The notes beneath the pieces were generated by a model that had not been told where the DNA came from, made no database searches, and saw nothing but the letters and a program-made list of their open reading frames with translations. A stretch of 46,741 nucleotides of DNA from Dolichospermum sp. UHCC 0259 (GTDB lineage Bacteria; Cyanobacteriota; Cyanobacteriia; Cyanobacteriales; Nostocaceae), in contig NZ_VIKX01000214.1 of NCBI RefSeq assembly GCF_009711935.1, positions 1 through 46,741 on the forward strand, given 5' to 3'. Position numbers and translations under genes: made by a program. Positions 33,693 through 43,836 of this stretch are shown piece by piece (positions within the stretch are counted from its first letter, which is position 1; every line of letters starts with the position of its first letter).

Positions 33693-34153
33693 AGCTACTC
33701 CTTTTCACCTTCCACCCAGATTGTAAATTTATGCACCTTGATACTCAGTTTACCTTTGGAAAGTAGCATTTTTGGATCTAGTCTACTTCATATTTATCTC
33801 TTTGGGTAATCAGTTAGGTATATGATAACCCGAATCGGCGTTTTTAATATCCCAGCTAATCAACAGCGAAAAGGTTTACATGACATTGTGTAAATTAAAA
33901 TTGTTGTTCAGATAATTAACACTATTTAGGGGTTGCTGAATAAAACTGGAATCCTTATATATAAATATTTTCAGGAATATTAGAGACTTAAGACTATTCT
34001 TACTTCCTTCTAATTCTTCCTCCTGACTCCTGACTCCTGACTCCTGACTATATATCTAAAATTAATATTACCCGGACTCATAGCCAATAGCCAGAAGTAA
34101 TTAAATATTCCTGGTACTTGATTATTATGTAAAATCTTTAGTGATTATTAATC
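33693..34153. other. 461-nt intergenic region with STRR
   Basis: This is divergent promoter space between the serine hydrolase and EamA genes. The sequence GGGGTTGCTGAATAAAACTG near 33935 resembles the end of an insertion-sequence remnant, but no transposase coding is left. A heptamer repeat follows at 34021. No small ORF with a ribosome binding site was found. Confidence 0.4.
34021..34049. repeat. STRR (TCCTGAC)4
   Basis: Four perfect TCCTGAC heptamers, the complement of the GGAGTCA family member at 13149, lie upstream of the EamA gene. Confidence 0.9.
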
Positions 34154-35071
34154 ATGCATCAAAGTTCTGGTCGTTGGGGTTTGGGTCTAAGTTTATCATT
34201 GGTAACTGTCTTTTTGTGGGGAGTTTTACCTCTAGCTTTGACGGTAACGCTACAACAGCTAGATGTCTACACCGTTATCTGGTTTCGCTTTTTAACTTCC
34301 TTTGTCTTACTGGCAATTTATTTGTTGTTTCAGCAACAATTACCAACCTTAGAACAATTACGTGCTACTTCTTGGCAATTATTAGTAGTTGCTACTATAT
34401 TTTTAGCTGCTAACTATTTTCTATTTATGCAAGGTTTAGCATTGACCGCCCCAGCTAATGCTGAAGTGATAATTCAATTATCTAGTGTGTTATTAAGTTT
34501 CGGTGGATTAGTAATTTTTCACGAACGTTATACATTGTATCAATGGTTGGGTGTAGCTGTACTAACTTTGGGTTTTGCACTATTTTTTCATGCCCAATTA
34601 GCTAATCTCATCACAGCCAAAGGTGAATATTTACTAGGTAGCGGCTTGATTGTGTTCGGGGCAGTAGCATGGGCTATCTATGCCTTATCACAAAAACAGT
34701 TATTACAATCGTTATCTTCAGCAAAAATTATGTTGATTATTTACGGTGGCTGTGCTTTATTATTCACACCATTGGCAAAAATCAATACAATTTTCACTCT
34801 TGATATTTTCTATTTTTCAACTTTGATATTTTGCGCTTTAAATACTTTCATCGCCTATGGTGCTTTTGCTGAATCCTTGGTACATTGGCAAGCATCACGA
34901 GTGGGTGCTGTATTAGCTTTAGCTCCGATTATTACTTTAGTTTCCGGTTGGCTGATGTCAGTAATTGCTCCTAATATTATTTCTCCAGAAAATATTTCTT
35001 TAGTAGGTATTAGCGGTGCATTTTTAGTCGTCCTTGGTTCTATATCTATCGCATTAAGTAAATCTAATTAA
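34154..35071 (+). CDS. EamA/DMT family transporter
   Basis: The 305-aa protein has ten predicted transmembrane helices in two EamA repeats (about 12-140 and 155-300). Conserved features include LVTVFLWGVLPLALTVTLQQ, the FxFMQGLALTAPANAEVI segment that is typical of the first repeat, and SRVGAVLALAPIITLVSGW in the second. Such drug/metabolite transporters export amino acids, nucleotides or other small metabolites; the substrate cannot be predicted. It stands alone. Confidence 0.9.
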   Translation: MHQSSGRWGLGLSLSLVTVFLWGVLPLALTVTLQQLDVYTVIWFRFLTSFVLLAIYLLFQQQLPTLEQLRATSWQLLVVATIFLAANYFLFMQGLALTAPANAEVIIQLSSVLLSFGGLVIFHERYTLYQWLGVAVLTLGFALFFHAQLANLITAKGEYLLGSGLIVFGAVAWAIYALSQKQLLQSLSSAKIMLIIYGGCALLFTPLAKINTIFTLDIFYFSTLIFCALNTFIAYGAFAESLVHWQASRVGAVLALAPIITLVSGWLMSVIAPNIISPENISLVGISGAFLVVLGSISIALSKSN

Positions 35072-35321
35072 TAGGATTAATTGGCATTATTTAGATTTTA
35101 TTAATGAGGAAAAACACATAATAAATACTGATGTAGATAATTCCTATATTTATTATGATCATAAAAGAAGTCTTAGTAATTAACAGCAAACTAATCGCAA
35201 ACGGTCTGAAATTTTGTTTGCGTAGTCTGTGATAGGCACTATTGAAAATAGTTTAACAGGGTGTTTGAATCACTACCAAAATTTGAGCCTCGCTCAACAA
35301 CATCACCACAAAAGTTAAGCG

Positions 35322-37088
35322 ATGAATATGTTTGGTAATTGGGGCAGCACCCTGAAAAAAAATTCTCTAACACTGATTTTGTCAATATTGCTGCCAACAT
35401 TTGGGATAAGTAACCCGGTTATGGCCGCAGAACAAATTCATGCTTCCTATTCAGCACTAGAAATTTCTATCCCTATTACTGCCTTAGAAAGCTATGCCAA
35501 GTATGGGATAATTAATGCAGATTTAGCTGGGTATTATCAATATATTCCTAAACGTAAACTGCAAGAATTCAGGAAAATTTTAGTTCAACCACTCAGAATT
35601 AGTCCGGCTGTAACTGCCCAATTTCTTGATACCCAACAAGGGAAATTCATCTTACAAAGATTAGCAGAATTAATTAAACCTAAATCTCATTATTCAAAAT
35701 TTGTATCTGGGTCTTTACGCACAGCTTTAATTGCCGCTGCTGCTGAACCGGAAGGGTTAAATTTATTAAATTTATTACGTAAATATCCTCAAGATAATAT
35801 CAATATTGATGTGGCTTCCAGCCTAAAAGTTGCTGGTGAGTTGGAGAAAATGATCAGCGACACGGAAACCACTATTTCCGTATTAATCCAAGCATCAAAA
35901 TTAGAAGCTGATCAAATTTCTTATTCTAATTTTTCTCAATTACCAAAATTGTCACATTCAGAAATTTTATCAACTCAGAAACAAACAATTAAGTTCTTTG
36001 ATGTAATCCGTAATCGGCATTTAACCACAGATATATATATTCCTAATATCCAAAATCCTGCACCTGTAATTGTGATTTCTCATGGCTTAGGTTTGGATAG
36101 TAGTAACTTTCGTTATTTAGCACATCATTTAGTTAATCATGGTTTTGCTGTGGTGATTCCCAATCATCCTGGTAGTGATGCTAAACAATTAAAATCTTTA
36201 ATTAAGGGTAATAGCAATCAAGTTACACAGCCAAATGAATTTAAAGATAGACCTTTAGATATCAAGTATATTTTAGATCAATTAGAGTCAGATTCCCAAT
36301 TTCAGCAGCGGCTGAACTTACAACAAGTGGGAGTATTTGGTCAGTCTTTAGGAGGTTATACTGCCTTAGCTTTAGCGGGGGCAAAAATTAACTTTTCCCA
36401 ACTACAAGCAGACTGTAATGCCGAGAAATTGAGAAATACTTGGAATATGTCTTTACTGTTGCAATGTCGGGCTTTGGAATTGCCCAACCAGTCAGGACAA
36501 GATTACAATTTACAAGATACCAGAATTAAAGCCGCGATCGCTGTTAATCCGATCACCAGTTCTATTTTCGGACAAGCCGGGTTAAGCCAAATTCATACCC
36601 CAGTCATGATTGTTGGTAGCAGCGAAGACACAGTTGCCCCAACTTTATATGAGCAAATTGTCCCTTTTTCTTGGATTATTCATCCCGAAAAATACTTGGT
36701 TATGCTACTTGGTGGTACTCATTTTTCCACCATTGGTAACAGTAATCCTGGCAGTACCCAAATGGCACTACCAACAGATATGGTAGGTGATGCTTCCCAA
36801 GCCCATGATTACATGAATGCGTTAAGTTTACCCTTTTTTCAAACTTATATAGCCGGAAAACCAGAATATCTATCTTATCTTAACGCCGCCTACGCTCAAA
36901 GTATTTCTAGTCAGTCTCTCGGTTTAAATCTTGTCCAGTCCCTTGATCATCTTAAATTAGCACCAATTTTAGGTAATCTTCAAGACAGCAAACCTGTTAA
37001 AAAAAGACTTTCTCATACTATTGTCCATTTTGGATTTTGGCTGCTAGGTATTGGTATTTCTCTATTACATTTATTAGCATTTTTCTAA
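35322..37088 (+). CDS. Exported alpha/beta hydrolase with DUF1400 domain
   Basis: The 588-aa protein has an N-terminal signal peptide ending AAE (SLTLILSILLPTFGISNPVMA, about 15-36). A DUF1400 domain (about 38-175, containing ALEISIPITALESYAKYGII) is followed by an alpha/beta-hydrolase core. The core has VIVISHGLGLDSSNFRYLAH, the nucleophile elbow VGVFGQSLGGYTALAL (Ser near 342) and the His segment MLLGGTHFST. A hydrophobic C-terminal helix (about 566-588) could anchor it. The arrangement is typical of cyanobacterial lipase/esterase-like proteins. An ATG two codons downstream is an alternative start. Confidence 0.88.
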   Translation: MNMFGNWGSTLKKNSLTLILSILLPTFGISNPVMAAEQIHASYSALEISIPITALESYAKYGIINADLAGYYQYIPKRKLQEFRKILVQPLRISPAVTAQFLDTQQGKFILQRLAELIKPKSHYSKFVSGSLRTALIAAAAEPEGLNLLNLLRKYPQDNINIDVASSLKVAGELEKMISDTETTISVLIQASKLEADQISYSNFSQLPKLSHSEILSTQKQTIKFFDVIRNRHLTTDIYIPNIQNPAPVIVISHGLGLDSSNFRYLAHHLVNHGFAVVIPNHPGSDAKQLKSLIKGNSNQVTQPNEFKDRPLDIKYILDQLESDSQFQQRLNLQQVGVFGQSLGGYTALALAGAKINFSQLQADCNAEKLRNTWNMSLLLQCRALELPNQSGQDYNLQDTRIKAAIAVNPITSSIFGQAGLSQIHTPVMIVGSSEDTVAPTLYEQIVPFSWIIHPEKYLVMLLGGTHFSTIGNSNPGSTQMALPTDMVGDASQAHDYMNALSLPFFQTYIAGKPEYLSYLNAAYAQSISSQSLGLNLVQSLDHLKLAPILGNLQDSKPVKKRLSHTIVHFGFWLLGIGISLLHLLAFF

Positions 37089-37173
37089 TTGATTTCACCC
37101 GGATTTTTCTTGGAAGTCGGCGATCGCCAATTTGTGTGAAAATACAAAAATCTCAACCCTAAAATCTAAACTT

Positions 37174-38055
37174 GTGCAAGGCTTTCTCAATTTACACAAA
37201 CCACTTGACTGGACTTCTCATGACTGCGTAGCCAAAGTCCGAAAACTACTGAAGATGAAACGAATCGGACACGCAGGAACTTTAGATCCTAAAGCTACCG
37301 GAGTATTACCGATAGCCTTGGGTAAAGCCACCAGATTATTACAATATTTACCGGGAGAAAAGGCTTATCAAGCCACTGTCCGGCTAGGAATACAAACTAC
37401 TACAGATGATTTGGAAGGGGAAATTATTACCTCTACACCCTGTCCGGGATTAGATATAGAACATATCAAAACCTCCCTTTCCCAGTTTATCGGTAAAATT
37501 GAGCAAATCCCCCCCAGTTACAGCGCCATTCAAGTTGATGGCAAACGCCTCTATGATTTAGCGCGAAAAGGGGAAATAGTCGAAGTTCCGGTGCGAACAG
37601 TCGAAATTTCCCAAATTCAGGTGTTAGACTGGCGAGACGGAGATTTTCCCGAATTAGATATAGCCATATCTTGTGGGACGGGAACATATATTCGGGCGAT
37701 CGCTCGTGATTTAGGTACAATACTCAATACAGGTGGCACTCTATCCGCCCTCATTCGCACACAAAGCAGTAGTTTCCAGTTTCAAACCAGTCTCAGCTTC
37801 ACAGATTTAGCCACCCAAATCGAAAACAGCACATTTCAACCTATATCCGCAGACACACCATTACAACATCTCAAAGCCGTAAATTTAGCCCCAGAATCAG
37901 CGAAAAAATGGTGTCAAGGTCAAAAAATTCCCCTCAATCTGGCTATTGACAACTTTGTGCGAGTTTATGAAACAGAAACCAATTTTTTAGGAATCGGGAA
38001 ATTAGAAAATGATTTATTAGTCCCGCAAATGGTGTTTTATGAATATCTAAATTAA
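37174..38055 (+). CDS. truB: tRNA pseudouridine(55) synthase
   Basis: The 293-aa enzyme makes pseudouridine 55 in the T-loop of tRNAs. It starts [20 protein letters not shown], then has the catalytic Asp38 motif [54 protein letters not shown] and [19 protein letters not shown] at 37174 is chosen because it gives the family-typical first residues; the ORF stays open upstream to a TTG at 37132. The gene follows a HIP1 site 50 nt upstream. Order and length are normal. Confidence 0.93.
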   Translation: MQGFLNLHKPLDWTSHDCVAKVRKLLKMKRIGHAGTLDPKATGVLPIALGKATRLLQYLPGEKAYQATVRLGIQTTTDDLEGEIITSTPCPGLDIEHIKTSLSQFIGKIEQIPPSYSAIQVDGKRLYDLARKGEIVEVPVRTVEISQIQVLDWRDGDFPELDIAISCGTGTYIRAIARDLGTILNTGGTLSALIRTQSSSFQFQTSLSFTDLATQIENSTFQPISADTPLQHLKAVNLAPESAKKWCQGQKIPLNLAIDNFVRVYETETNFLGIGKLENDLLVPQMVFYEYLN

Positions 38056-38458
38056 AAATCAAGCAATTATCAATTAAAGATGTAACTGCTGTCAGGAGTT
38101 GTCAATTCAATGTCTAAAGTCCAGGTGACTTCACCTGAGTTCGACATAAGATAATTTGCGGAAAACTCGCCCCAAGTATGAATCTCAAACCCTTATTCTT
38201 TCGCTCTTAAAAATCATAACTCCGTTCGCGTAGCGTCTTTAGAAGGAGAAACTCCGAACTCCGAACTCCTAACACCGAACTCAGGTGACTTAGATTCAGG
38301 AAGACTAACCAGAAAAGGTTTCCTGATAAGTTCATAATTCTCCAGATAAATTCACAGCAAATTCATAAAAATAGCATAATTTATCCTGTACATGACTGTT
38401 TTTCGGGAATTACTCTAATATACATTCGGGCGCATATAACCGTTGTGAGGAGTAAATT
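38056..38458. other. 403-nt intergenic region with repeats
   Basis: It contains a heptamer-type repeat at 38250-38283 and a REP-like TTCGCGTAGCGTCTTTAGAA near 38224. Two direct copies of CAGGTGACTT (38121 and 38281) recur within 170 nt. The promoter of the downstream secreted-protein pair must be here. A GAGGAG ribosome binding site ends the region. Confidence 0.5.
38250..38283. repeat. STRR (AACTCCG)n
   Basis: About four heptamers: AACTCCG, AACTCCG, AACTCCT, AACACCG and a trailing AACTCAG, with one or two mismatches in the later units. Confidence 0.75.
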
Positions 38459-39520
38459 TTGAAAAAAGCAAAATTTTTATGTATGTTATTACGCCCAAAT
38501 TGGCTAAAGTTCATAGGTACAACTTTATTAGGCTATATATGGGCTACCACCGCTCTTTCAGTTACCCCTGGTTATGCAACAGAGGAAATAATTTCTAAAA
38601 CCCATAGCAGTAAAGAATTAATAACTAATCAAGCTGACTTAAAGACTAACTTACCGGATCTCCAAGAGGTATTAGCGAAAAACGTAGAGTCAGGGCGGAA
38701 AATTGAATCTCTGCTTGATCAAAAACAATCACGGATCACTGCTCAAACAGACACTTCAGTCCCAACTGATAACCGTCAAATTGATACTGATAAATTACGC
38801 CAAAATTTATTAGTTGACCCTCTTGTTAAAGTAATTCCACCCAAACGTACCTATTCTCCTTCACTTACCTTTGCTACACCAAGCGCCTTTGGAGCTACCT
38901 GGGGTGATGTGTTTTTCGGGGCATCCGCAGCCACCACTGGTAAAGCTAGAACTCAACCAGACGGGAGTATCAGCATGGGTTTTGGGTTAGGAGATGCCCG
39001 AAAACTAATCGGTCTAGAACTTGGCTACAACATTGGTAGTATCAAAAATTTTGGCTACAACGGAACTTTTGACCTCAAAGCTAACCGCGTTGTCTATGCG
39101 AAAGGTAACACTCAAATAGCTGCGGCGGTAGGCTGGAAGTCTTTTGCACAGCACGTTAAGGGAGAAACAGTGAGACCTTCTGGTGTCTATGGTGTCGTCA
39201 CAACCTACTCCCTATTAAAGCCTAACGATACTGTTAATAAAATGCCCATCTCCTTTTCCGTAGGAGCCGGTGGTGGCGATTTCCGCACAGGTGATGCAAC
39301 TACAGGTGTATTTGCGGGAGTTGGCGTACAAGTTCGTCCCCAAATCGGTATGGGTATGGGCTGGAGTGGGGTTGGTTTCAACGTTGGAGCTTCTTTTGTG
39401 CCTATACCGACCATTCCCTTAACAGTCAATACTGTGGTCGCGGATCTTACTAATACTAGCCAAGGCGGTACTGTATTTGTTCTCAGTGTAGGTTATGGGT
39501 TCAATTTCTTACCTAAATAA
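38459..39520 (+). CDS. Exported protein with glycine-rich, beta-barrel-like C-terminal domain
   Basis: The 353-aa product is not recognised by name. A signal peptide is visible (TTLLGYIWATTALSVTPGYA, about 21-40). A polar, helical segment (45-110) is followed by a C-terminal domain of about 215 residues with alternating hydrophobic/Gly residues (SISMGFGLGDARKLIGLELG, then KISFSVGAGGGDF-like and GIGMGMGWSGVGFNVGASF). This pattern suggests an outer-membrane or surface beta-structure. The start is TTG at 38459 because a strong GAGGAGT site lies 5 nt upstream; an in-frame ATG (residue 9) is an alternative. It is followed 25 nt later by the repeat protein gene, so both probably form one operon. 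Confidence 0.7.
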   Translation: MKKAKFLCMLLRPNWLKFIGTTLLGYIWATTALSVTPGYATEEIISKTHSSKELITNQADLKTNLPDLQEVLAKNVESGRKIESLLDQKQSRITAQTDTSVPTDNRQIDTDKLRQNLLVDPLVKVIPPKRTYSPSLTFATPSAFGATWGDVFFGASAATTGKARTQPDGSISMGFGLGDARKLIGLELGYNIGSIKNFGYNGTFDLKANRVVYAKGNTQIAAAVGWKSFAQHVKGETVRPSGVYGVVTTYSLLKPNDTVNKMPISFSVGAGGGDFRTGDATTGVFAGVGVQVRPQIGMGMGWSGVGFNVGASFVPIPTIPLTVNTVVADLTNTSQGGTVFVLSVGYGFNFLPK

Positions 39521-39545
39521 ACACTTCAATTTTGAGAAAATCACC

Positions 39546-40742
39546 ATGTTAAAAATCAGAACTTTTATTCTTGCTATCACTCTCACTCCCCTACTGGCAA
39601 TTAATTGGCAGCAAGCAGGCCAATCCCAAACTTCACCCAGTGTGGGGACAGCCGGCAGTATGAGTGGCGCTCCTGGACCAATTAATACGAGTCCTAGTGT
39701 GGGGACAGCCGGGGGTATGAGTGGCGGTGGCAACACTAGCACCAGTGGGAATACTATTTCTAATCCCAATCCTAGTGTAGGTAACGCTGGCGGTCAAAGT
39801 GGTGCTGGTAACGGGACAGGTAACAATGGCAATCCCGATGATAACACCAGTCCTAGTGTAGGTAACGCTGGTGGTCAGAGTGGTGCTGGCAACGGGACAG
39901 GTAACAATGGCAATCCCGATGATAATACCAGTCCTAGTGTAGGTAACGCTGGCGGTCAAAGTGGTGCTGGTAACGGGACAGGTAACAATGGCAATCCCGA
40001 TGATAACACCAGTCCTAGTGTAGGTAACGCTGGTGGTCAGAGTGGTGCTGGCAACGGGACAGGTAACAATGGCAATCCCGGTGATAATTCCAATCCTAGT
40101 GTAGGTAACGCTGGCGGTCAGAGTGGTGCTGGCAGCGGGACAGGTAACAATGCCAACAATGGTGGCGATACTGGCACAGAGAACAATGGTGGCGATACCG
40201 ATACTGCTAACAATGGTGGCGATACTGGCACAGAGAACAATGGTGGCGATACTGATACAGGCAATAATAATGAAGAAGACAATGACAATCCTTCAGGCCC
40301 AGTAGAGAATCTTGCACCTAGAGCATCTTCTATTCGCATCGTCCGCACACCACGTGGCAATATCATTAGAATTAAAATAGAGGCTCAAAAACAAATAAAT
40401 GAAGTTGCTCTTAACCTATTAAATAGCAACAATTCTGGAGTTTTAGTAGCCCTCGTGCAAGGTGGATCAACTGGACAGATTGCATCTGATAACTTGATCA
40501 ATTTCTTAAATAGTGCAGGTGTTAATACAGATTTAGGAAATAATTTGAGAGAAATTCTCAGTAGGATTGTTAGCAATCAAGGAAATGTGGATGTAGATAT
40601 TAACCAGTTGAATAATGCTATTAATACCTACAACCAAATTATCCAAGAAGGTAGTCCGGTGACTTTGCAAGCACTTTCACAAAACCGAGATTTTGTGGAA
40701 ATTGGTAGGGTGCTAAAAGAATTGAGAAAAGCGGTCAACTAA
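39546..40742 (+). CDS. Secreted Gly/Asn-rich repeat protein
   Basis: The 398-aa protein begins with a signal peptide (KIRTFILAITLTPLLAINWQ). Residues about 75-200 consist of five 27-residue repeats (PSVGNAGGQSGAGNGTGNNG), followed by four 9-residue NNGGDTxTx units. The last 130 residues (NLAPRASSIRIVRTPRGNII, then IEVALNLL-like helices) are non-repetitive and probably fold independently. An ATG at 39546 is chosen over 39495 because the latter lies inside the preceding gene and the chosen start gives a clean signal peptide. It is probably surface-exposed or extracellular and works with the upstream beta-rich protein. The function is unknown. Confidence 0.7.
   Translation: MLKIRTFILAITLTPLLAINWQQAGQSQTSPSVGTAGSMSGAPGPINTSPSVGTAGGMSGGGNTSTSGNTISNPNPSVGNAGGQSGAGNGTGNNGNPDDNTSPSVGNAGGQSGAGNGTGNNGNPDDNTSPSVGNAGGQSGAGNGTGNNGNPDDNTSPSVGNAGGQSGAGNGTGNNGNPGDNSNPSVGNAGGQSGAGSGTGNNANNGGDTGTENNGGDTDTANNGGDTGTENNGGDTDTGNNNEEDNDNPSGPVENLAPRASSIRIVRTPRGNIIRIKIEAQKQINEVALNLLNSNNSGVLVALVQGGSTGQIASDNLINFLNSAGVNTDLGNNLREILSRIVSNQGNVDVDINQLNNAINTYNQIIQEGSPVTLQALSQNRDFVEIGRVLKELRKAVN
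39771..40165. repeat. 81-bp tandem repeat (five copies) with a 162-bp super-repeat
   Basis: Copies begin at 39771, 39852, 39933, 40014 and 40095, each starting CCTAGTGTAGGTAACGCTGG. Copies 1 and 3 share silent bases (GGCGGTCAAAG), as do 2 and 4 (GGTGGTCAGAG). Thus a two-copy unit was itself duplicated. A 27-bp repeat (GGTGGCGATACTGGCACAGA) follows at 40160-40265, also alternating. Confidence 0.92.
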
Positions 40743-40768
40743 TCTCAAGCCCAATTAATTACACAGTA

Positions 40769-40814
40769 ACAAAAAATAACGGGGAGACACAAGGGCTTCT
40801 CCGTTATTTTTTGT
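40769..40814 (+). terminator. Rho-independent terminator of the secreted-protein operon
   Basis: ACAAAAAATAACGG and CCGTTATTTTTTGT pair perfectly over 14 bp, with additional GGAGA/TCTCC pairing at the loop and a T-rich downstream arm. It ends about 65 nt before the lpdA start. Confidence 0.9.
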
Positions 40815-40878
40815 AAATTTGAGAAAGTTACATAAAAAAGTTAAGTTGATAATAGGCGAAGACAACGGGGAAATAAAA

Positions 40879-42309
40879 GTGAGTCCTGGATTTGATTACG
40901 ATTTAGTGATTATCGGCGCTGGTGTAGGCGGACATGGTGCTGCTTTACACGCTATCAGTTGCGGTCTGAAAACGGCGATTATTGAAGCTGGAGATATGGG
41001 AGGAACTTGTGTTAACAGGGGTTGTATTCCTTCTAAGGCATTACTGGCTGCTTCAGGAAAGGTGAGGGAATTACGTAATGCCCATCATCTCAAGTCTTTG
41101 GGAATACAGATTGGTAATGTGGAGTTTGAACGGCAAGCGATCGCTGATCATGCTAACAATCTCGTTGCCAAAATTCAAGGAGACTTAACCAACAGTCTCA
41201 AGCGCCTGGGAGTTGAGATTATTCGAGGTTGGGGTAAGGTGTCTGGTACACAAAAAGTTACCATCACCACAGACAAAGGTGAGAAAACCATCACAGCCCA
41301 AGATATTATCCTTTCTCCTGGTTCTGTTCCCTTCGTTCCCCCCGGAATTGAAGTAGACAGCAAAACCGTATTTACCAGTGACCAAGGCGTTAAATTAGAA
41401 ACTCTACCCAAGTGGGTGGCGATTATTGGTAGCGGTTACATTGGCTTAGAATTTTCTGATGTTTACTCGGCTTTAGGTTGTGAAATCACGTTAATTGAAG
41501 CCCTGAGTGAGTTAATGCCAGGATTTGATCGGGATATTGCTAAACTGGCTGAACGGGTCTTAATTAACCCCCGTGATATTGAAACCAAAGTCGGTATCTA
41601 CGCTAAAAAAATTATTCCTGGTTCACCAGTAATCATTGAGTTGGCTGACTTTGAAACTAAAGAAGATTTAGAAGTTCTGGAAGTTGATGCTTGTTTGGTC
41701 GCTACCGGTCGCGTTCCAGCTACACAAAATCTTGGCTTAGATTCTGTGGGAGTCGCTCTTGATCGCCGTAATTTTATTCCTGTAAATGATAATATGGCGG
41801 TATTATCGGACGGGGAAGTTGTCCCCCATCTCTGGGCTATTGGTGATGCTACCGGCAAAATGATGTTGGCTCATGCGGCATCTGCTCAAGGTATTATTGC
41901 TGTAGAAAATATGATGGGTCGTCACAAAACTGTTGACTACCGCAGCATTCCCGCCGCCGCTTTTACCCATCCAGAGGTTAGTTATGTGGGTTTGACTGAA
42001 ACAGCCGCCGATGCTTTGGGTTTAACTGAAGGTTTTGAAGTCGCCACCACTAAGAGTTACTTTAAAGGTAATTCCAAGGCTTTGGCAGAAAATGATACTG
42101 ATGGAATGACAAAGGTAATTTATCGCAAAGATACTGGCGAGGTTTTAGGTGTACATATCTTTGGTCCCCACGCCTCAGATTTAATTCACGAAGCCGCCGC
42201 CGCTGTTGCTAATCGTCAATCTATCCAAACTCTTGCTTACTTGGTTCACGCTCATCCAACACTTTCAGAAGTTCTAGATGAAGCTTACAAACGGGCATTA
42301 GTAAGTTAA
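40879..42309 (+). CDS. lpdA: Dihydrolipoyl dehydrogenase
   Basis: The 476-aa flavoprotein is the E3 subunit of pyruvate dehydrogenase and the glycine cleavage system. It starts [20 protein letters not shown] with the FAD-binding GxGxxG, followed by the redox-active disulfide in [16 protein letters not shown]. The NAD-binding [20 protein letters not shown] and the C-terminal active-site [14 protein letters not shown] (His and Glu) follow. GTG at 40879 is chosen because GGGGA lies 7 nt upstream and cyanobacterial homologues begin there; an open extension reaches back to TTG 40819, next to the preceding terminator. Length is standard. Confidence 0.95.
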   Translation: MSPGFDYDLVIIGAGVGGHGAALHAISCGLKTAIIEAGDMGGTCVNRGCIPSKALLAASGKVRELRNAHHLKSLGIQIGNVEFERQAIADHANNLVAKIQGDLTNSLKRLGVEIIRGWGKVSGTQKVTITTDKGEKTITAQDIILSPGSVPFVPPGIEVDSKTVFTSDQGVKLETLPKWVAIIGSGYIGLEFSDVYSALGCEITLIEALSELMPGFDRDIAKLAERVLINPRDIETKVGIYAKKIIPGSPVIIELADFETKEDLEVLEVDACLVATGRVPATQNLGLDSVGVALDRRNFIPVNDNMAVLSDGEVVPHLWAIGDATGKMMLAHAASAQGIIAVENMMGRHKTVDYRSIPAAAFTHPEVSYVGLTETAADALGLTEGFEVATTKSYFKGNSKALAENDTDGMTKVIYRKDTGEVLGVHIFGPHASDLIHEAAAAVANRQSIQTLAYLVHAHPTLSEVLDEAYKRALVS

Positions 42310-42405
42310 TAGAAAAATTAAGGAGTTACAGGTGATAGGTAATGGGGAAGAGAAAAATGTTCTTTCTTCTTCATTCTTCTTTCCGAACTCCTGACTCCTA
42401 ACAAA

Positions 42406-42428
42406 GGGCGCAGGCCCTGCGCCCCTAC
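42406..42428 (-). repeat. 23-bp palindromic repeat (copy 3)
   Basis: GGGCGCAGG / CCTGCGCCC arms followed by CTAC, 20 nt before the trpC start. A short GAACTCCTGACTCC heptamer remnant precedes it at 42385. Confidence 0.85.
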
Positions 42429-42448
42429 CTCCTGATTCCTTAAAAAAT

Positions 42449-43330
42449 ATGCAAATCCGTCGTCGTTCACCTAGCACAGTTATTAATATTTCTATACTTC
42501 AATATCAATCTGCTATAGAAGGGGCTGCACCAAATAATATTTTAGAAGAAATTGTTTGGCAGAAAGAAACAGAAGTTGAGAAAATGCGAGAAAGGCTACC
42601 TTTAAAGGAATTGCAAACACAAGCCCTGTCTGCACCACCAACTCGTGATTTTGTGGCTGCTTTACGTCAAGGTAAAACTAATCCGGCTTTGATTGCTGAG
42701 GTTAAAAAAGCTTCTCCCAGTAAAGGTGTATTTAGGGAGGATTTTGACCCAGTAGCGATCGCACAATCTTATCAAAAAGGTGGCGCTAGTTGTCTTTCTG
42801 TTCTCACAGATGTTAAATTTTTTCAAGGTAGTTTTGAAAATCTATCCTTAGTCCGTTCCGCAGTAGATTTACCTTTACTGTGCAAGGATTTTATTATCTA
42901 TCCTTACCAAATGTATTGGGCGCGAATTCATGGAGCAGACGCAGTTTTATTAATAGCAGCCATTCTTAATGATCAAGATTTGCAATACTTTATCAAAATT
43001 GCTAATAACTTGAAAATGACAACTTTAATAGAAGTGCATAATTTAGAAGAACTAGATCGAGTTTTAGCTTTAGATGGTGTTTCTTTAATCGGGATTAATA
43101 ATCGCAATTTAGAAGATTTTTCTGTTGATTTACAAACAACTTGTCAATTACTCACAGCTAGAGGTGAACAGTTACAAGCAAAAAACATTCTTGTAGTCAG
43201 CGAATCAGGATTGCATCACCCAGAGGATTTAAGTGTAGTTAAAAAAGCAGGTGCATCCGCTGTACTGATTGGTGAATCCTTGGTCAAACAACCAGATCCT
43301 CAATTAGCAATAGCCAATCTCTTTGCTTAA
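42449..43330 (+). CDS. trpC: Indole-3-glycerol phosphate synthase
   Basis: The 293-aa (beta/alpha)8 enzyme carries out the ring closure before tryptophan synthase. Motifs include [20 protein letters not shown] (catalytic Glu and Lys), [52 protein letters not shown] and [13 protein letters not shown]. The N-terminal extension of about 30 residues ([20 protein letters not shown]) is typical of cyanobacterial TrpC. It is monogenic here, not in a trp operon, as is usual in cyanobacteria. Confidence 0.95.
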   Translation: MQIRRRSPSTVINISILQYQSAIEGAAPNNILEEIVWQKETEVEKMRERLPLKELQTQALSAPPTRDFVAALRQGKTNPALIAEVKKASPSKGVFREDFDPVAIAQSYQKGGASCLSVLTDVKFFQGSFENLSLVRSAVDLPLLCKDFIIYPYQMYWARIHGADAVLLIAAILNDQDLQYFIKIANNLKMTTLIEVHNLEELDRVLALDGVSLIGINNRNLEDFSVDLQTTCQLLTARGEQLQAKNILVVSESGLHHPEDLSVVKKAGASAVLIGESLVKQPDPQLAIANLFA

Positions 43331-43505
43331 TCACAGTCTTAAATACCATATAAAACAAGAGTTTACATCCGCATTTTTCCCTGCTATCTCCTGCTTAATT
43401 AACTGCAATTATTTATTTCTTGTGTAAGAATTAATTTGGGTTTAACAAAACTTTAACTAAGTTAAAAATTAAACATCCCTAAGTTTCAACTTCATCATAA
43501 ACTAC

Positions 43506-43751
43506 ATGGAGCCAATTCCTTTACCTTCTCCTATCCATTACGAACTTATACTTCAAATTTTAGAAAGACAAACCATGACTTCTCTAGGTCAAAACCAAGA
43601 CCTACGCAATCAAGTTAATCAACTGATTATTACCCTGCGAAAAGCTGCATCCCAACAAAAACGGCTAGAAGAAACTTTTGAATCTTCTTCCTTAGTAATT
43701 GATCACCGTTGGTCTATTAACCATTTTGGTGATAAAGTAGATTGCTCATGA
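43506..43751 (+). CDS. Small cyanobacterial protein (DUF5340-like)
   Basis: The 81-aa protein starts MEPIPLPSPIHYELILQILE and continues with a helical region (RQTMTSLGQNQDLRNQVNQL) likely to form a coiled coil. This resembles a short conserved cyanobacterial family (DUF5340), recalled from its N-terminal motif. No membrane segment or cysteine pair suggests a mechanism. It stands alone, with 175 nt upstream and 240 nt downstream. Confidence 0.65.
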   Translation: MEPIPLPSPIHYELILQILERQTMTSLGQNQDLRNQVNQLIITLRKAASQQKRLEETFESSSLVIDHRWSINHFGDKVDCS

Positions 43752-43836
43752 TCAATGTCTATTTCCATTTAGACAAAACTCAGCCCTGCAAAAGCGGGGT
43801 TAATTAAACAGTTTTCACTTTTTATCGCCAAATCCG

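Noticed and set aside
39633-39959. Antisense ORF of 108 aa over the repeat gene
   Set aside because: It is the reverse frame of the tandem repeat, low in complexity, and has no ribosome binding site; the plus-strand frame has a signal peptide.
39771-40165. Regular 81-bp repeats considered as a CRISPR array
   Set aside because: Units are contiguous without variable spacers, stay in frame, and encode a 27-residue protein repeat; no cas genes are present.
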